Counted from the first letter of the stretch, positions 33,940 to 42,189 are shown. The stretch: 55,831 nucleotides of DNA from Acidimicrobiales bacterium (GCA_035294085.1 DATGLP010000009.1:1-55831); one strand, 5' to 3'. Notes: a model not told the origin generated them from the letters alone. Numbers and translations are program-made.

Positions 33940-34800
33940 CTACTCCCGTCCGGCCTCGATCGGGAACTTCCGGACGACGAGGCGCTCGAGGGCGATGGCG
34001 ATGGCGTAGAAGAGGCCCGTCGCCACCGTGACGAAGAAGATCGCAGCGAGCGTCAGGGGCGTCTGGAGGTTCTGGCTCGCCGAGAGGATTACGAAGCCGA
34101 GACCCTTCTGGGCGGCGATGAACTCCGTGATGATCGCCCCCAGCATCGCGAAGGGCACCGCGATGCGCAGGCCGGTCGCGATCGACGGGATCGCCCAGGG
34201 GACACGGATCTTCCGGTAGAGCTGCCACTTCGTGCCGTGCAGGCCGCGCACGAGGTCGACGTACTCACGCTCGACCGTCCGCAGGCTGCGCGCGGTGTTC
34301 ATGAAGATCGGGAAGAAGCAGATGCTCACGACGGTCGCGATCTTCGAGGTCACGCCGAGGCCGAACCAGATCACGATGAGCGGCGCGACCGCGACCTTCG
34401 GGACGGCCTGGAGGGCGATCACGGTCGGCAGCACGGTGACGCTCGCCCAGGTCCAGTACGCGAGGACGAGCGCGAGGGCGACGCCGAGCAGCAGGGAGAT
34501 GCCGAGGCCGACGAGGCTCTCGTAGCTCGTCACCCACGTGTTGGTGAGCAGGAGGTGCGGCTGGGTGACGATCTCGTGCCACACCTCCGTCGGCGTCGGC
34601 AGCACCACGCTCGTCGTGTGCGACCACCGCACGGCGTACTGCCAGATCACCAGGACGGCCGCGACGTAGACGACGAAGATGGCGGACCTCGTGGCGACGG
34701 TGCGCCGCAGGCGCCCCGTCTCCGCCTCGACGAGCGCGACCGCCGGCGGCGCCGAGCCCTCGTCGCGAACCTCGCCCGCCTCGCCTAGCGCGGAGGGCAC
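33940..34800 (-). CDS. ABC transporter permease, NitT/TauT (SsuC-like) family
   Basis: This 286-residue inner-membrane protein has a first helix at SAIFVVYVAAVLVIWQY, the family's LPTPTEVWHEI and about six helices in all. The coupling loop near EYVDLVRGLHGTKWQLYRKI is followed by PWAIPSIATGLRIAVPFAML, which contacts the ATPase, and GAIITEFIAAQKGLGFVI. GTG 34800 is chosen because GGAGGAGAAGGC ends right before it; a longer frame to 34863 lacks support. It is the first gene of the eleven-gene minus-strand operon, so its promoter should lie in the 34801-35165 region. Confidence 0.93.
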   Translation of the reverse strand: MPSALGEAGEVRDEGSAPPAVALVEAETGRLRRTVATRSAIFVVYVAAVLVIWQYAVRWSHTTSVVLPTPTEVWHEIVTQPHLLLTNTWVTSYESLVGLGISLLLGVALALVLAYWTWASVTVLPTVIALQAVPKVAVAPLIVIWFGLGVTSKIATVVSICFFPIFMNTARSLRTVEREYVDLVRGLHGTKWQLYRKIRVPWAIPSIATGLRIAVPFAMLGAIITEFIAAQKGLGFVILSASQNLQTPLTLAAIFFVTVATGLFYAIAIALERLVVRKFPIEAGRE

Positions 34801-35165
34801 GCCTTCTCCTCCGACGACGGTGTGGCGGGCCTGGCAGCGCTCCGAGCGCCGCGCCGAGCGCACGACGAGGTCGGCGCCGCGCCGAGGAACCCATCGCTAC
34901 GAAGCGGTCCCCAGCCACCGGGGCTGGGCGCTTCCCATCGTGGCCTGCCTCGGTCCTCGGGAGCCAAGCTGCCGAGCCTCCCCCGCGAGGAGCCTCCTCA
35001 GAGACGCCCCCTCGCGCCGTGCCCCCCACTGGCAAAGTTTCACGGTACCGGCGATCTCCTGCGCTGTCAAGACGAAACGTTCCGTCTTGCGACGACGCGA
35101 GCGGGCCTCGTCAGCGCCAGCGCGGCCGCCCCGGGCGCTGGGCGCGCGCCGCGCGAGCTGAGCGC
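34801..35165. other. divergent intergenic region between the catabolic operon and the phosphoesterase
   Basis: These 365 bases carry no convincing gene; frames across them translate to Arg/Ser/Pro-rich low-complexity protein. The right half has a more AT-rich patch (about 35030-35090) with AAGTTTCACGGTACC and an imperfect palindrome at 35068-35089. Promoters for the minus-strand operon and for the plus-strand phosphoesterase must both lie here, but no hexamer pair is clear enough to mark. Confidence 0.5.
35068..35089. promoter_or_regulatory. 22-bp imperfect palindrome, probable operator
   Basis: Outer arms CAAGACG (35068-35074) and CGTCTTG (35083-35089) flank a core containing the self-complementary AACGTT. 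Ten of eleven base pairs match. Length and symmetry suit a dimeric repressor such as a TetR- or IclR-type protein. It lies in the only AT-richer patch of the divergent region and could control the eleven-gene catabolic operon or the phosphoesterase. Confidence 0.55.
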
Positions 35166-36218
35166 GTGCTTCCATCGGGGCAGACGAAGGAGGGCCGGGC
35201 CGTCAGCACGAGATGGGAGCGCAGCCTCGCGGCCCTCGCGGCCGGTGCCCTCGCCGGGTCCCTCGCGGCCTGCACCGCCTCGCCCTCGGCGAGGCCGGTT
35301 CCGAGCACAGTGGCACCGAGCACGGTGGCACCGAGCACGGCGCCGAACACGAGCGGGCCGGCGCGATCTCGCCGACCGGGCACGCCACCGCACGTCATGG
35401 TCCTCGTCATGGAGAACCGCTCCTACGGCGAGGTCGTCGGGAGCCCGAGCGCGCCCTACGAGACGCGCCTCGCCCGCCGGTTCGAGGTCCTCACCGACTA
35501 CTACGGGATCGGCCACTACAGCCTCGACAACTACCTCGCGCTCGTCAGCGGCCGCTTCTTCCCCTGGGCGACGGCGGACTGCCAGCCCGGGCCGGGCTGT
35601 CGCGCGAGCGGGCCGAACCTCGCCAGCCAGCTCGATGCGGCGTCGATACCCTGGGCCGCCTACATGGGCGGGATGGCAGGAGACTGCAGGGAGGCGAACA
35701 GCCCGGGCGCGCTCCCCGCCTACGGGGTGCGGCACGACCCGTTCGTGTACTTCCCCGCCGTCGTGCGCGCCGACTGCGCGAAGATCCGGCCCTCCTCGAG
35801 GCTGCTCGCCGACCTGGACAGCTCGGCACCGCCGGACTTCGTCTGGTACAGCCCGCAGATCTGCCACGACGGCGGCGGGGACGAGCCGTGCGCGACGGTC
35901 GCCGCCGGCGACCGTTTCCTGGCGCGTGAGCTGCCCGCCATCGAGGCGACCCGCTGGTACCGCGCCGGCGGGGTCGTCGTCCTCACCTACGACGAGGGCG
36001 ACAGCGCCGGTCAGGGCCTCGGCGAGCACCTCAGCGGGCAGGGAAACCACGTGCCGACTCTCGTGATCTCACGCGCGACCGAGGGAGCTGGGGCCTTGCG
36101 CAGCTACGTCAACCACTTCGGGCTCCTCGGGAGCATCGAGGCCGCCTACGGGCTCGCGTGCCTCGCCGAGGCGTGCGACGCGTCGAACGGCCGCGTCGCC
36201 CTCGTCCCCCGCCCGTAG
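35166..36218 (+). CDS. phosphoesterase-family lipoprotein (AcpA/phospholipase C-like)
   Basis: This 350-residue protein has an N-terminal signal with lipobox LAAC, so it is predicted to be anchored outside the membrane. A Ser/Thr/Pro/Ala linker encoded by near-perfect 15-base repeats (about 35305-35345) follows. The phosphoesterase domain starts with MVLVMENRSYGEVVGSP, continues through HYSLDNYLALVSG and FVWYSPQICHDGGG, and closes with VVVLTYDEGDSAGQG and NHVPTLVIS. Family members are acid phosphatases or phospholipases C. GTG 35166 is the start that yields a correct signal peptide, although its ribosome site is weak. It could scavenge phosphate from organic esters. Confidence 0.9.
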   Translation: MLPSGQTKEGRAVSTRWERSLAALAAGALAGSLAACTASPSARPVPSTVAPSTVAPSTAPNTSGPARSRRPGTPPHVMVLVMENRSYGEVVGSPSAPYETRLARRFEVLTDYYGIGHYSLDNYLALVSGRFFPWATADCQPGPGCRASGPNLASQLDAASIPWAAYMGGMAGDCREANSPGALPAYGVRHDPFVYFPAVVRADCAKIRPSSRLLADLDSSAPPDFVWYSPQICHDGGGDEPCATVAAGDRFLARELPAIEATRWYRAGGVVVLTYDEGDSAGQGLGEHLSGQGNHVPTLVISRATEGAGALRSYVNHFGLLGSIEAAYGLACLAEACDASNGRVALVPRP

Positions 36219-36223
36219 GGAGG

Positions 36224-36685
36224 TCAGGCGCGCCGGAGCTCCGCCTCGAGGTGGAGCCCGAGGCGATGGCCGACGGCCGCCATCTCGAGCCGATAGGTGA
36301 GGACGTCCCCGTCGACGCGCACCGTCCTTCTGACCTGGTCGACAGCCTTCGCGCTCGAGGTGCGCCCGACGAGGCGGCTCGAGAGCGACAGCGTGGTGCC
36401 CTCCAGCGTCCCCTCGTCCACCTCGACGAGCCCGGTCGGCTGGGCGACGACGAGCTCGACGGCGCGTCCCGCGCAGCGCAGGTAGCCGACCTCGGCGTGC
36501 AGCGGCCGGCCGTCGTCCTCGGCGAAGGTCTCCTGGCGGTACGAGAGGAAGGGCCGCCCGGCGTGGGAGAACGCCACCTCCTCGCGGTAGGCGAAGGGTG
36601 CCACCGTCGGGTACCGTCCCCGCCCGGTCCCCGACCACGTCCCAAGGAGGAACCCGAGGGCCTCGACCGCAGGGTGCACGCGCAC
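36224..36685 (-). CDS. nitrobindin-family heme-binding protein
   Basis: This 153-residue beta-barrel protein has the nitrobindin signature HPAVEALGFLLGTWSGTGRG and then RYPTVAPFAYREEV. The C-terminal HRLGLHLEAELRR carries the expected proximal heme His. Nitrobindins bind ferric heme in an all-beta barrel and react with nitric oxide or isomerise peroxynitrite. GTG 36685 is chosen because it matches family length; the frame extends to 36808 without a recognisable domain. Its stop lies five bases from that of the convergent phosphoesterase, and it is divergent from a ferredoxin reductase that might supply electrons. Confidence 0.88.
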   Translation of the reverse strand: MRVHPAVEALGFLLGTWSGTGRGRYPTVAPFAYREEVAFSHAGRPFLSYRQETFAEDDGRPLHAEVGYLRCAGRAVELVVAQPTGLVEVDEGTLEGTTLSLSSRLVGRTSSAKAVDQVRRTVRVDGDVLTYRLEMAAVGHRLGLHLEAELRRA

Positions 36686-36748
36686 GGCGCCATGATCGCC
36701 CGGCCGCGCTGCGCCCGCCAGCGGCGCCCCGGCCCTCGACCGGCGCCG

Positions 36749-36798
36749 GACCCGGCGCGAGGATGGGTGTGTCGCCGGTCGGCGACCCGGCGCGAGGA
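36749..36798. repeat. 15-bp direct repeat in the nitrobindin/reductase promoter
   Basis: GACCCGGCGCGAGGA occurs exactly at 36749-36763 and again at 36784-36798, 35 bases apart. The second copy ends in the GAGGA that probably serves as ribosome site of the reductase at 36811. The repeats could bind a regulator or reflect a local duplication. Confidence 0.6.
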
Positions 36799-36810
36799 AG
36801 GTGGCCACGA

Positions 36811-38046
36811 GTGCGCGACGAGCCGTGCTTCGTCATCGTCGGCGCGAGCCTCGCCGGTGCCAAGGCGGCCGAGACGCTTCGCGCCGAGGGCTTCGAGGGG
36901 CGCGTCGTCCTCGTCGGCGAGGAGGAGGCCCGCCCCTACGAGCGACCGCCGCTGTCCAAGGACTACCTGCGCGGCGAGGCCGGGCGCGACAAGGTCTACG
37001 TGCACGACGCCTCCTTCTACGACGCACACGAGATCGAGCTGCGTCTCGGCACCTCGGCGAGCGCGCTCGACCTCGACGGGCGCGAGGTCGTCCTCTCCGG
37101 CGACGAGCGCCTCGGCTTCGACGCCCTCCTCCTCGCCACCGGGGCCGCGCCGCGTCGCCTGCCGGTCCCCGGCGCCGACCTGCCCGGCATCCACTACCTG
37201 CGGGACCTCGCCGACGCCGACGCACTGCGCGAGGCGATTCGCGCCGCCGAGCGCGTCGTCGTCGTCGGGGCGGGCTGGATCGGCTGCGAGGTGGCGGCCT
37301 CGGCCCGCCAGATGGGCGCGCCCGTCACGATGCTCGACGTCGCGGCGCTCCCGCTCGAGCGCGTCCTCGGACCCGAGCTCGGCCGCTTCTACCGCGACCT
37401 GCACGCATCGCACGGCGTCGACCTGCGCCTGTCGACGGGCGTCGAGGAGGTCGTCGGCACCCGACACGCCGAGGGCGTGCGCCTGAGCGGCGGGGACGTC
37501 GTCCGCGGCGACGTCGTCGTCGTGGGCGTCGGCGTCGCGCCGCGCACCGAGCTCGCCCGCTCGGCCGGCCTCGCCGTCGACAACGGCATCCTCACCGACG
37601 AGCACCTGGCGACCGCAGCGACGGGGGTCTTCGCCGCCGGCGACGTCGCCAACGCCTGGCACCCCGTCCTCGACCGGCGCGTCCGCCTCGAGCACTGGTC
37701 GTCGGCGCTGCACCAAGGTCCCGCCGCGGCGCTCGGGATGCTCGGCAGGCACGCCCCCTACACGCGCCTCCCCTACTTCTTCTCCGACCAGTACGACGTC
37801 GGGATGGAGTACTCCGGCCTGGCCCGTGACTGGGACGAGGTCCTCGTGCGCGGCGAGATGTCCGACGGCGCCTTCATCGCCTTCTACCTGAAGGACGGCC
37901 GCGTCGCCGCAGGGATGAACGTCAACGTCTGGGACGTGGCCGACGACATCGCCGCCCTCGTGGCGAGCGGACAACCCGTCGCGCGCGACGCGCTCGCCGA
38001 CCCCTCCGTCGAGCTGGCCTCCCTCGTCCAGGCCACCTCGCCCTGA
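36811..38046 (+). CDS. FAD-dependent ferredoxin/rubredoxin reductase
   Basis: This 411-residue oxidoreductase has an FAD-binding start CFVIVGASLAGAKAAETLRA, then PYERPPLSKDYLRGE. LLLATGAAPRRLPVPGAD leads to the NAD loop RVVVVGAGWIGCEVAASARQ, and the second FAD motif is TGVFAAGDVANAW. This is the class that passes electrons from NAD(P)H to ferredoxins serving P450s or dioxygenases. GTG 36811 follows GAGGAAGG. The closest ferredoxin/P450 pair in the window is at 51574-53029, and this reductase could serve it, although 13 kb separates them. Confidence 0.94.
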   Translation: MRDEPCFVIVGASLAGAKAAETLRAEGFEGRVVLVGEEEARPYERPPLSKDYLRGEAGRDKVYVHDASFYDAHEIELRLGTSASALDLDGREVVLSGDERLGFDALLLATGAAPRRLPVPGADLPGIHYLRDLADADALREAIRAAERVVVVGAGWIGCEVAASARQMGAPVTMLDVAALPLERVLGPELGRFYRDLHASHGVDLRLSTGVEEVVGTRHAEGVRLSGGDVVRGDVVVVGVGVAPRTELARSAGLAVDNGILTDEHLATAATGVFAAGDVANAWHPVLDRRVRLEHWSSALHQGPAAALGMLGRHAPYTRLPYFFSDQYDVGMEYSGLARDWDEVLVRGEMSDGAFIAFYLKDGRVAAGMNVNVWDVADDIAALVASGQPVARDALADPSVELASLVQATSP

Positions 38047-38096
38047 TCGCGCCCGGACGCCGGGCAGCAACGGCGCGCTACCGCTTATTTCGGGCG

Positions 38097-38113
38097 TAGA
38101 CTGAAAATTCGTG
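38097..38113 (+). promoter_or_regulatory. probable leaderless promoter of the HTH regulator
   Basis: TAGACT (38097-38102) lies eight bases before GTG 38111, with no ribosome site between, inside an AT-rich patch that contrasts with the flanking DNA. The spacing places the first transcribed base at or next to the GTG, as in leaderless actinobacterial genes. No clear -35 is visible. Confidence 0.5.
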
Positions 38114-38812
38114 GACGCGGCGTCGGACGAGTGGCAGCGGCAGGCGCGCGCGCTCGGCGAGCCCACCCGCTACCGGCTGTTCCGCTACATCGCCGAGGCC
38201 CACCAGCCCGTCGCCGTGCTCGAGCTCACGAGCTTCGCTCGCCTCAACCACAACGCCGTGCGCCAGCACCTCGCGGTGCTTCGCGACGCCGGTCTCGTGC
38301 TCGAGGAGCTCGAGCGGCGGAACCGGCCCGGCCGCCCGCGCCTGCTGTACCGACTCCACCCCGAGGCGGCGGGGCGCTTCGGGACCCCCGGTGCCTACGT
38401 CTGGCTCGCGACGCTGCTGAGCGAGGCCGTGCGCCGTCGGGAAGGAGCCCGGGCGGCGGGCCGGCGCGAGGGCCTGCGCCGCGCCCGCGCCCTCGGCCCG
38501 AGCGAGGACCCGGCGCGCCTGTTCGAGGAGGAGATGGTCTCGCGCGGCTTCCGTCCGCTGCGGCGCGACCGCGGTCAGCTCGTCGAGTTCGTGCTCGGGC
38601 GCTGCCCGTTCGCCGCCGTCGCCGAGGGGGACCCCGAGACGGTCTGCCAGCTCCACCTCGGCCTCGCGGAGGGGCTCGCCGAGGGACTCGGTCGCCTGCG
38701 CATGGAGCGGCTCACGACACGCGATGCGCGGCGAGCAGGCTGCCGTGTCGTCGTGCGCCGCGCCGGCGCGGAGGACCTCGAGCCGGCGCGAGGGACGTCC
38801 GGGCGCGCCTGA
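38111..38812 (+). CDS. ArsR/DeoR-like HTH regulator with C-terminal cysteine motif
   Basis: This 233-residue regulator has a winged-helix N-terminal domain (ALGEPTRYRLFRYIAEAHQP, then RLNHNAVRQHLAVLRDAGLV and the wing RNRPGRPRLLY). The C-terminal domain contains GRCPFAAVAEGDPETVCQLH with C165, C179 and H182, and a further Cys at 211. This is the layout of COG2345-type regulators, some of which (SufR) carry an iron-sulfur cluster on such cysteines. It follows the reductase gene by 64 bases on the same strand but has its own probable promoter. It may sense redox state or iron and control the reductase/nitrobindin genes; this is inference. Confidence 0.88.
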   Translation: MDAASDEWQRQARALGEPTRYRLFRYIAEAHQPVAVLELTSFARLNHNAVRQHLAVLRDAGLVLEELERRNRPGRPRLLYRLHPEAAGRFGTPGAYVWLATLLSEAVRRREGARAAGRREGLRRARALGPSEDPARLFEEEMVSRGFRPLRRDRGQLVEFVLGRCPFAAVAEGDPETVCQLHLGLAEGLAEGLGRLRMERLTTRDARRAGCRVVVRRAGAEDLEPARGTSGRA

Positions 38813-38941
38813 CCGCTGCCAGCGCCGCGAGGTCGGCCTCGGGTCGGCCTCGGGTACCCGTGCCACGACCCGGGGGGGGAGGCGCTCGCCTCGCCGTGGG
38901 CGACATGCTGCGGTCTCGAGCTGGCAGGCCCCCGAGCGCCG

Positions 38942-38971
38942 TTGACCCGGCCGGAGCGGGGCGAGCATAAT
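38942..38971 (+). promoter_or_regulatory. sigma-70-type promoter of the SDR-FAH operon
   Basis: TTGACC (38942-38947) and CATAAT (38966-38971) are separated by 18 bases, close to the housekeeping consensus. The -10 lies in AATAAAA-rich sequence that is exceptional in this DNA. Transcription would start near 38978, giving about 70 bases of leader before GTG 39049. Confidence 0.75.
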
Positions 38972-39048
38972 AAAACCGACTTTCACGATGCGAACTTCGG
39001 GTCGGCGCGGACTGCCGGCCCCGTCGCGCCGGGCGCAGGGAGGGGAGC

Positions 39049-39834
39049 GTGGGGCCGCAGGAGCGGGCAGCTGCAGGGCCGGGCGACCTCGGCCTGGCCG
39101 GCCGCCGGGCGCTCGTCGCCGGGGTGGGCGGCATCGGGGCGGCGTGCGCGCGTCTGCTCGCCCGAGCCGGCTGCGACGTGGCCCTCGCGGACCGCGACGC
39201 GGAGCGATTGAAGGCGCTCGCCGCGGAGCTCGGGACCCTCGGCGCCGGTGTCGCGACCTTCGCCGGGGATCTCCGCCAACGTGCCGACTGCCGCGCCGCG
39301 GTCGCGGCCGCGTGCGCGCAGCTCGGCGGGGTCGACATCTGCGTGCACGCCATCGGCGTCAACTACCGGCTCCCGGTCCTCGAGATCGACGAGGCCCAGT
39401 GGGACGACATCCTCGCTGTCAACCTCTCGAGCGCCTTCTTCCTCGGTCAGGCGGCCGGCGAGGCGATGCGGGGGTCGGGCGGCGGTCGGATCATCTTCGT
39501 CTCCTCGGTCTCGGGGCTGCTCGCGCACCCGCACCACGCCCCCTACGCGGCGACGAAGGGCGGGCTCAACCAGCTGCTCAGGGTGATGGCGCGCGAGTGG
39601 GCGGGCGAGGGGATCACCGTCAACGCCGTGGCACCCGGCTACGTCGAGTCCGACCTCACCCGCGAGTACCTCGAGCGCGACGGGCACCGGCGCGAACTCG
39701 AGTCGCTCGTGCCCGCGGGCCGTCTCGGGACTCCCGAGGAGGTCGCCGGGCCGGTCGCCTTCCTCGCGTCCCCGCTCGCCAGCTTCGTCACCGGCCAGAT
39801 CCTCTACGTCGACGGAGGGAGGACGCTCGTCTGA
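39049..39834 (+). CDS. short-chain dehydrogenase/reductase
   Basis: This 261-residue classical SDR has the cofactor loop [20 protein letters not shown], with AGVGGIG instead of the usual TG-x3-[20 protein letters not shown] replaces NNAG. The catalytic Ser lies in IIFVSSVSG and the Tyr/Lys in [12 protein letters not shown]; the C-terminal IDs are [13 protein letters not shown] and [18 protein letters not shown] 39049 follows GGGAGGGGAG. It is the first gene of a four-gene operon in which every junction overlaps or abuts. It probably oxidises a secondary alcohol in the pathway ending at the FAH-family hydrolase. Confidence 0.94.
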   Translation: MGPQERAAAGPGDLGLAGRRALVAGVGGIGAACARLLARAGCDVALADRDAERLKALAAELGTLGAGVATFAGDLRQRADCRAAVAAACAQLGGVDICVHAIGVNYRLPVLEIDEAQWDDILAVNLSSAFFLGQAAGEAMRGSGGGRIIFVSSVSGLLAHPHHAPYAATKGGLNQLLRVMAREWAGEGITVNAVAPGYVESDLTREYLERDGHRRELESLVPAGRLGTPEEVAGPVAFLASPLASFVTGQILYVDGGRTLV

Positions 39835-40652
39835 TGGCCGCGCCAGGATCCACCGCGTCCACCGACCCCGCCGAGCCCCCCGCGTTCCCCCGCTTCGCCG
39901 GCCGGTGGGTGATGGTCACCGGCGCCGGCACCGGCTTCGGGGCGGCGCTCGCGCGCCGCGCCGCGGCCGAAGGCGCCGACGTCGTCGTGCACTACAACCG
40001 CTCGGCCGAGGGCGCCCGCCGCACGGTCGCTCGGGTCGAGGCCACCGGGCGCCGGGCGGTCCTCGTCCAGGGCGACCTTCGCAGCTGGGACGACATCCGG
40101 CGCATGGCGGACGAGGCGTGGGGCGCGTCGGGCGGCATCGACGTGCTCGTCAACAACGTCGGGGACATCGCGACGGACCAGATGTCGTGGCGGGACATCG
40201 ACGAGGCGGTGATCGACCGCGTGCTCGCCGTCGACATCAAGGGGACGATGCTCATGATCCACGAGCACGGCACGAGGATGCTCGAACGCGGCCGGGGCAG
40301 CATCGTGAACATCGGCTCGACGGTCGTCGTGCGCGGCAGCCCCCGCGCCCCGCAGTACGCGGCCGGCAAGTACGGCATGCTCGGGCTCACGAAGTCCTAC
40401 GCGGCCGCCTTCGCGCCGACCGTGCGGGTGAACGCCTTCGGCCCCGGGTTCATGGCCACCGAGTCGACGCTCGGGCGCGAGGACTGGCTGAGCGGCCGGC
40501 GCGAGCGGGTCCTCAGCCAGACGCCGATGGGGCGAATCCCCGGTCCCGACGAGCTGGCGGCCGCCGCGCTGTGGCTCGCGAGCGACGAGGCAGCCCACAT
40601 GACGGGCAACTTCGTCATGTGCGACGGCGGCTACTCGATGATCGGCGCATGA
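39834..40652 (+). CDS. short-chain dehydrogenase/reductase
   Basis: This 272-residue SDR has the standard loop VMVTGAGTGFGAALARRAAA, VLVNNVGDIATDQ for the NNAG motif, IVNIGSTVVVRGS with the Ser, and YAAGKYGMLGLTKSYA with Tyr and Lys. It closes with TGNFVMCDGGYSMIGA. The HYNRSAEGARR after strand two suggests NADP preference. Its ATG shares one base with the previous stop. Two unlike SDRs in sequence suggest either successive oxidations or opposite stereochemistry. Confidence 0.94.
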   Translation: MAAPGSTASTDPAEPPAFPRFAGRWVMVTGAGTGFGAALARRAAAEGADVVVHYNRSAEGARRTVARVEATGRRAVLVQGDLRSWDDIRRMADEAWGASGGIDVLVNNVGDIATDQMSWRDIDEAVIDRVLAVDIKGTMLMIHEHGTRMLERGRGSIVNIGSTVVVRGSPRAPQYAAGKYGMLGLTKSYAAAFAPTVRVNAFGPGFMATESTLGREDWLSGRRERVLSQTPMGRIPGPDELAAAALWLASDEAAHMTGNFVMCDGGYSMIGA

Positions 40653-41311
40653 GCGAGCGCGGCCAGGCGCCGACGCCCCCCGCCGAGCCCGAGGCGGCCG
40701 CCGCCGAGGCGCGCGCCGGGCGCCTGCCCTGGCTGCACCCCGACGAGCTCACCGCCGAGCAGCGCGCGGTCTACGACGCCATCGTCGCCGGCCCCCGGCG
40801 ACGTGACGCGGCCAGCTCGTTCCTCGCCGACGCCACCGGGCGGCTCGAGGGCCCCTTCAACGCGATGCTCTTCAGCCCGGCGGTCGGCGCCGCGGTCCAG
40901 GCGCTCGGCGCCGCCCTGCGCTACCGCTCGGCGCTCAGCCCCCGCCAGCGCGAGGTGGCCGTCCTGGAGATCGCGGCACGCCTCCGCAGCGACTTCGAGT
41001 GGCTCGCCCACGAGCCGCTCGCGCGGCGCGCCGGCCTCGCCGAGGTGGACCTCGCTGCTCTGCGCACGGGGGTGCGCGCCCCCGGGCTCGAGCGCGACGA
41101 GGCGGCGGTGCGCCGCGCCGTCGCCTCGCTGGTGGAGACGGGCGACCTCGAGGACGCGCTCTTCGCCGAGCTCGTCGAGGCGCTCGGGATCGCCGGGTGC
41201 ACCGACCTCGTCCACCTCGTCGGCTACTACCGAATGCTCGCGCTCAGCCTGCGCGCCTTCCGGACCCCCCTGCCGGCAGGCGCGCACGGCGGAAAGGCAG
41301 GCACACCATGA
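40649..41311 (+). CDS. carboxymuconolactone decarboxylase-like protein
   Basis: This 220-residue helical protein has the CMD/AhpD pattern: LTAEQRAVYDAIVAGPR, GPFNAMLFSPAVGAAVQALG, LSPRQREVAVLEIAARLRSD and FEWLAHEPLARRAGLA. The CxxC pair of peroxidase-type members is absent, and the active-site region has E-x-x-x-H. Cys-less relatives act as gamma-carboxymuconolactone decarboxylases or unknown hydrolases. The ATG overlaps the previous stop (ATGA). Between SDRs and an FAH-family protein it points to breakdown of a lactone or ring-cleavage product. Confidence 0.9.
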   Translation: MSERGQAPTPPAEPEAAAAEARAGRLPWLHPDELTAEQRAVYDAIVAGPRRRDAASSFLADATGRLEGPFNAMLFSPAVGAAVQALGAALRYRSALSPRQREVAVLEIAARLRSDFEWLAHEPLARRAGLAEVDLAALRTGVRAPGLERDEAAVRRAVASLVETGDLEDALFAELVEALGIAGCTDLVHLVGYYRMLALSLRAFRTPLPAGAHGGKAGTP

Positions 41312-42189
41312 AGCTCGTCACCTTCGACGCCGGGCGGACCGGACGCGTGGGCCGGCTCGAGGACGACGTGATCGTGGAGCTCGACTGCCCGTCGATGCGC
41401 GCCTACTTCGAGGCCGGCGGCGCGGTGCGAGAGACCGGCGAGGTCGTCCCCATCGGCGAGGCGCGCCTTCGAGCCCCGATCGTCCCGAAGAAGTTCTTCC
41501 ACACGGCCGGCAACTTCCGGGAGCACCACGAGGACCTCGCCCGGGTCAACTGGTCGCACCCGGTCAACAAGGGGATCGTCTTCTTCCAGAACGTCGACGC
41601 CATCATCGGGCCGGACGACCCGATCGTCTACCCCGGGGCGCTCACGAACGAGCTCGACTACGAGCTCGAGATGGCCATGGTGATCGGCAAGGCGGGCGCC
41701 TTCTTCAGCGCCGAGCAGGCCGTCGAGCACGTCGCCGGGTACCTCGTCTTCAACGACGTGACGGCGCGCGACATCCAGCGGCGCGAGATGGCATCGGGCG
41801 TCTTCTCCTTCTGCAAGGCGATCGACACCTTCTGCCCGATCGGGCCGTACATCGTGACTGCCGACGAGGTGGGCGACCCGCACGACCTCGACATGGAGCT
41901 GCGGGTCAACGGCCAGGTGCGCCAGAAGTCGAACACGAGCCGCATGTCCGTGTCCGTCTACCAGCTCGTCGCCTACCACTCCCCGCAGACCTACAGCCCC
42001 GGCGACCTCCTCACGACGGGGACGGTCGCGGGCGTCGCGGCGAGCAGCGACGACCCCTTCGCCAACTACCTGCGGCCAGGCGACGTCGTCGAGGCCGAGA
42101 TCGAGAAGCTCGGCATCCTGCGCAACCCGGTCGTCGCCTGGGAGGCGGCCCACGACACGCCGCGCCCGACGAGCGAGTCCTGGCTGTGA
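41308..42189 (+). CDS. fumarylacetoacetate hydrolase (FAH) family protein
   Basis: This 293-residue protein has the FAH-type metal site ELDYELEMAMVIGKAG (acidic triad) and the surrounding KFFHTAGNFREHHEDL, GYLVFNDVTARDIQRREM, DTFCPIGPYIVTADE and LTTGTVAGVAASS. The family cleaves C-C bonds of beta-diketo acids, hydrates/decarboxylates oxo-hexenedioates, or decarboxylates oxaloacetate. The ATG at 41308 overlaps the previous stop (ATGA). Being last in the operon suggests it releases small acids such as pyruvate or fumarate; the exact reaction is not determined by sequence. Confidence 0.94.
   Translation: MKLVTFDAGRTGRVGRLEDDVIVELDCPSMRAYFEAGGAVRETGEVVPIGEARLRAPIVPKKFFHTAGNFREHHEDLARVNWSHPVNKGIVFFQNVDAIIGPDDPIVYPGALTNELDYELEMAMVIGKAGAFFSAEQAVEHVAGYLVFNDVTARDIQRREMASGVFSFCKAIDTFCPIGPYIVTADEVGDPHDLDMELRVNGQVRQKSNTSRMSVSVYQLVAYHSPQTYSPGDLLTTGTVAGVAASSDDPFANYLRPGDVVEAEIEKLGILRNPVVAWEAAHDTPRPTSESWL

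Noticed and set aside
35305-35345. Tandem repeats as a CRISPR-like or regulatory array
   Set aside because: The near-identical 15-base units are in frame and encode a Ser/Thr/Val/Ala/Pro linker of the lipoprotein.
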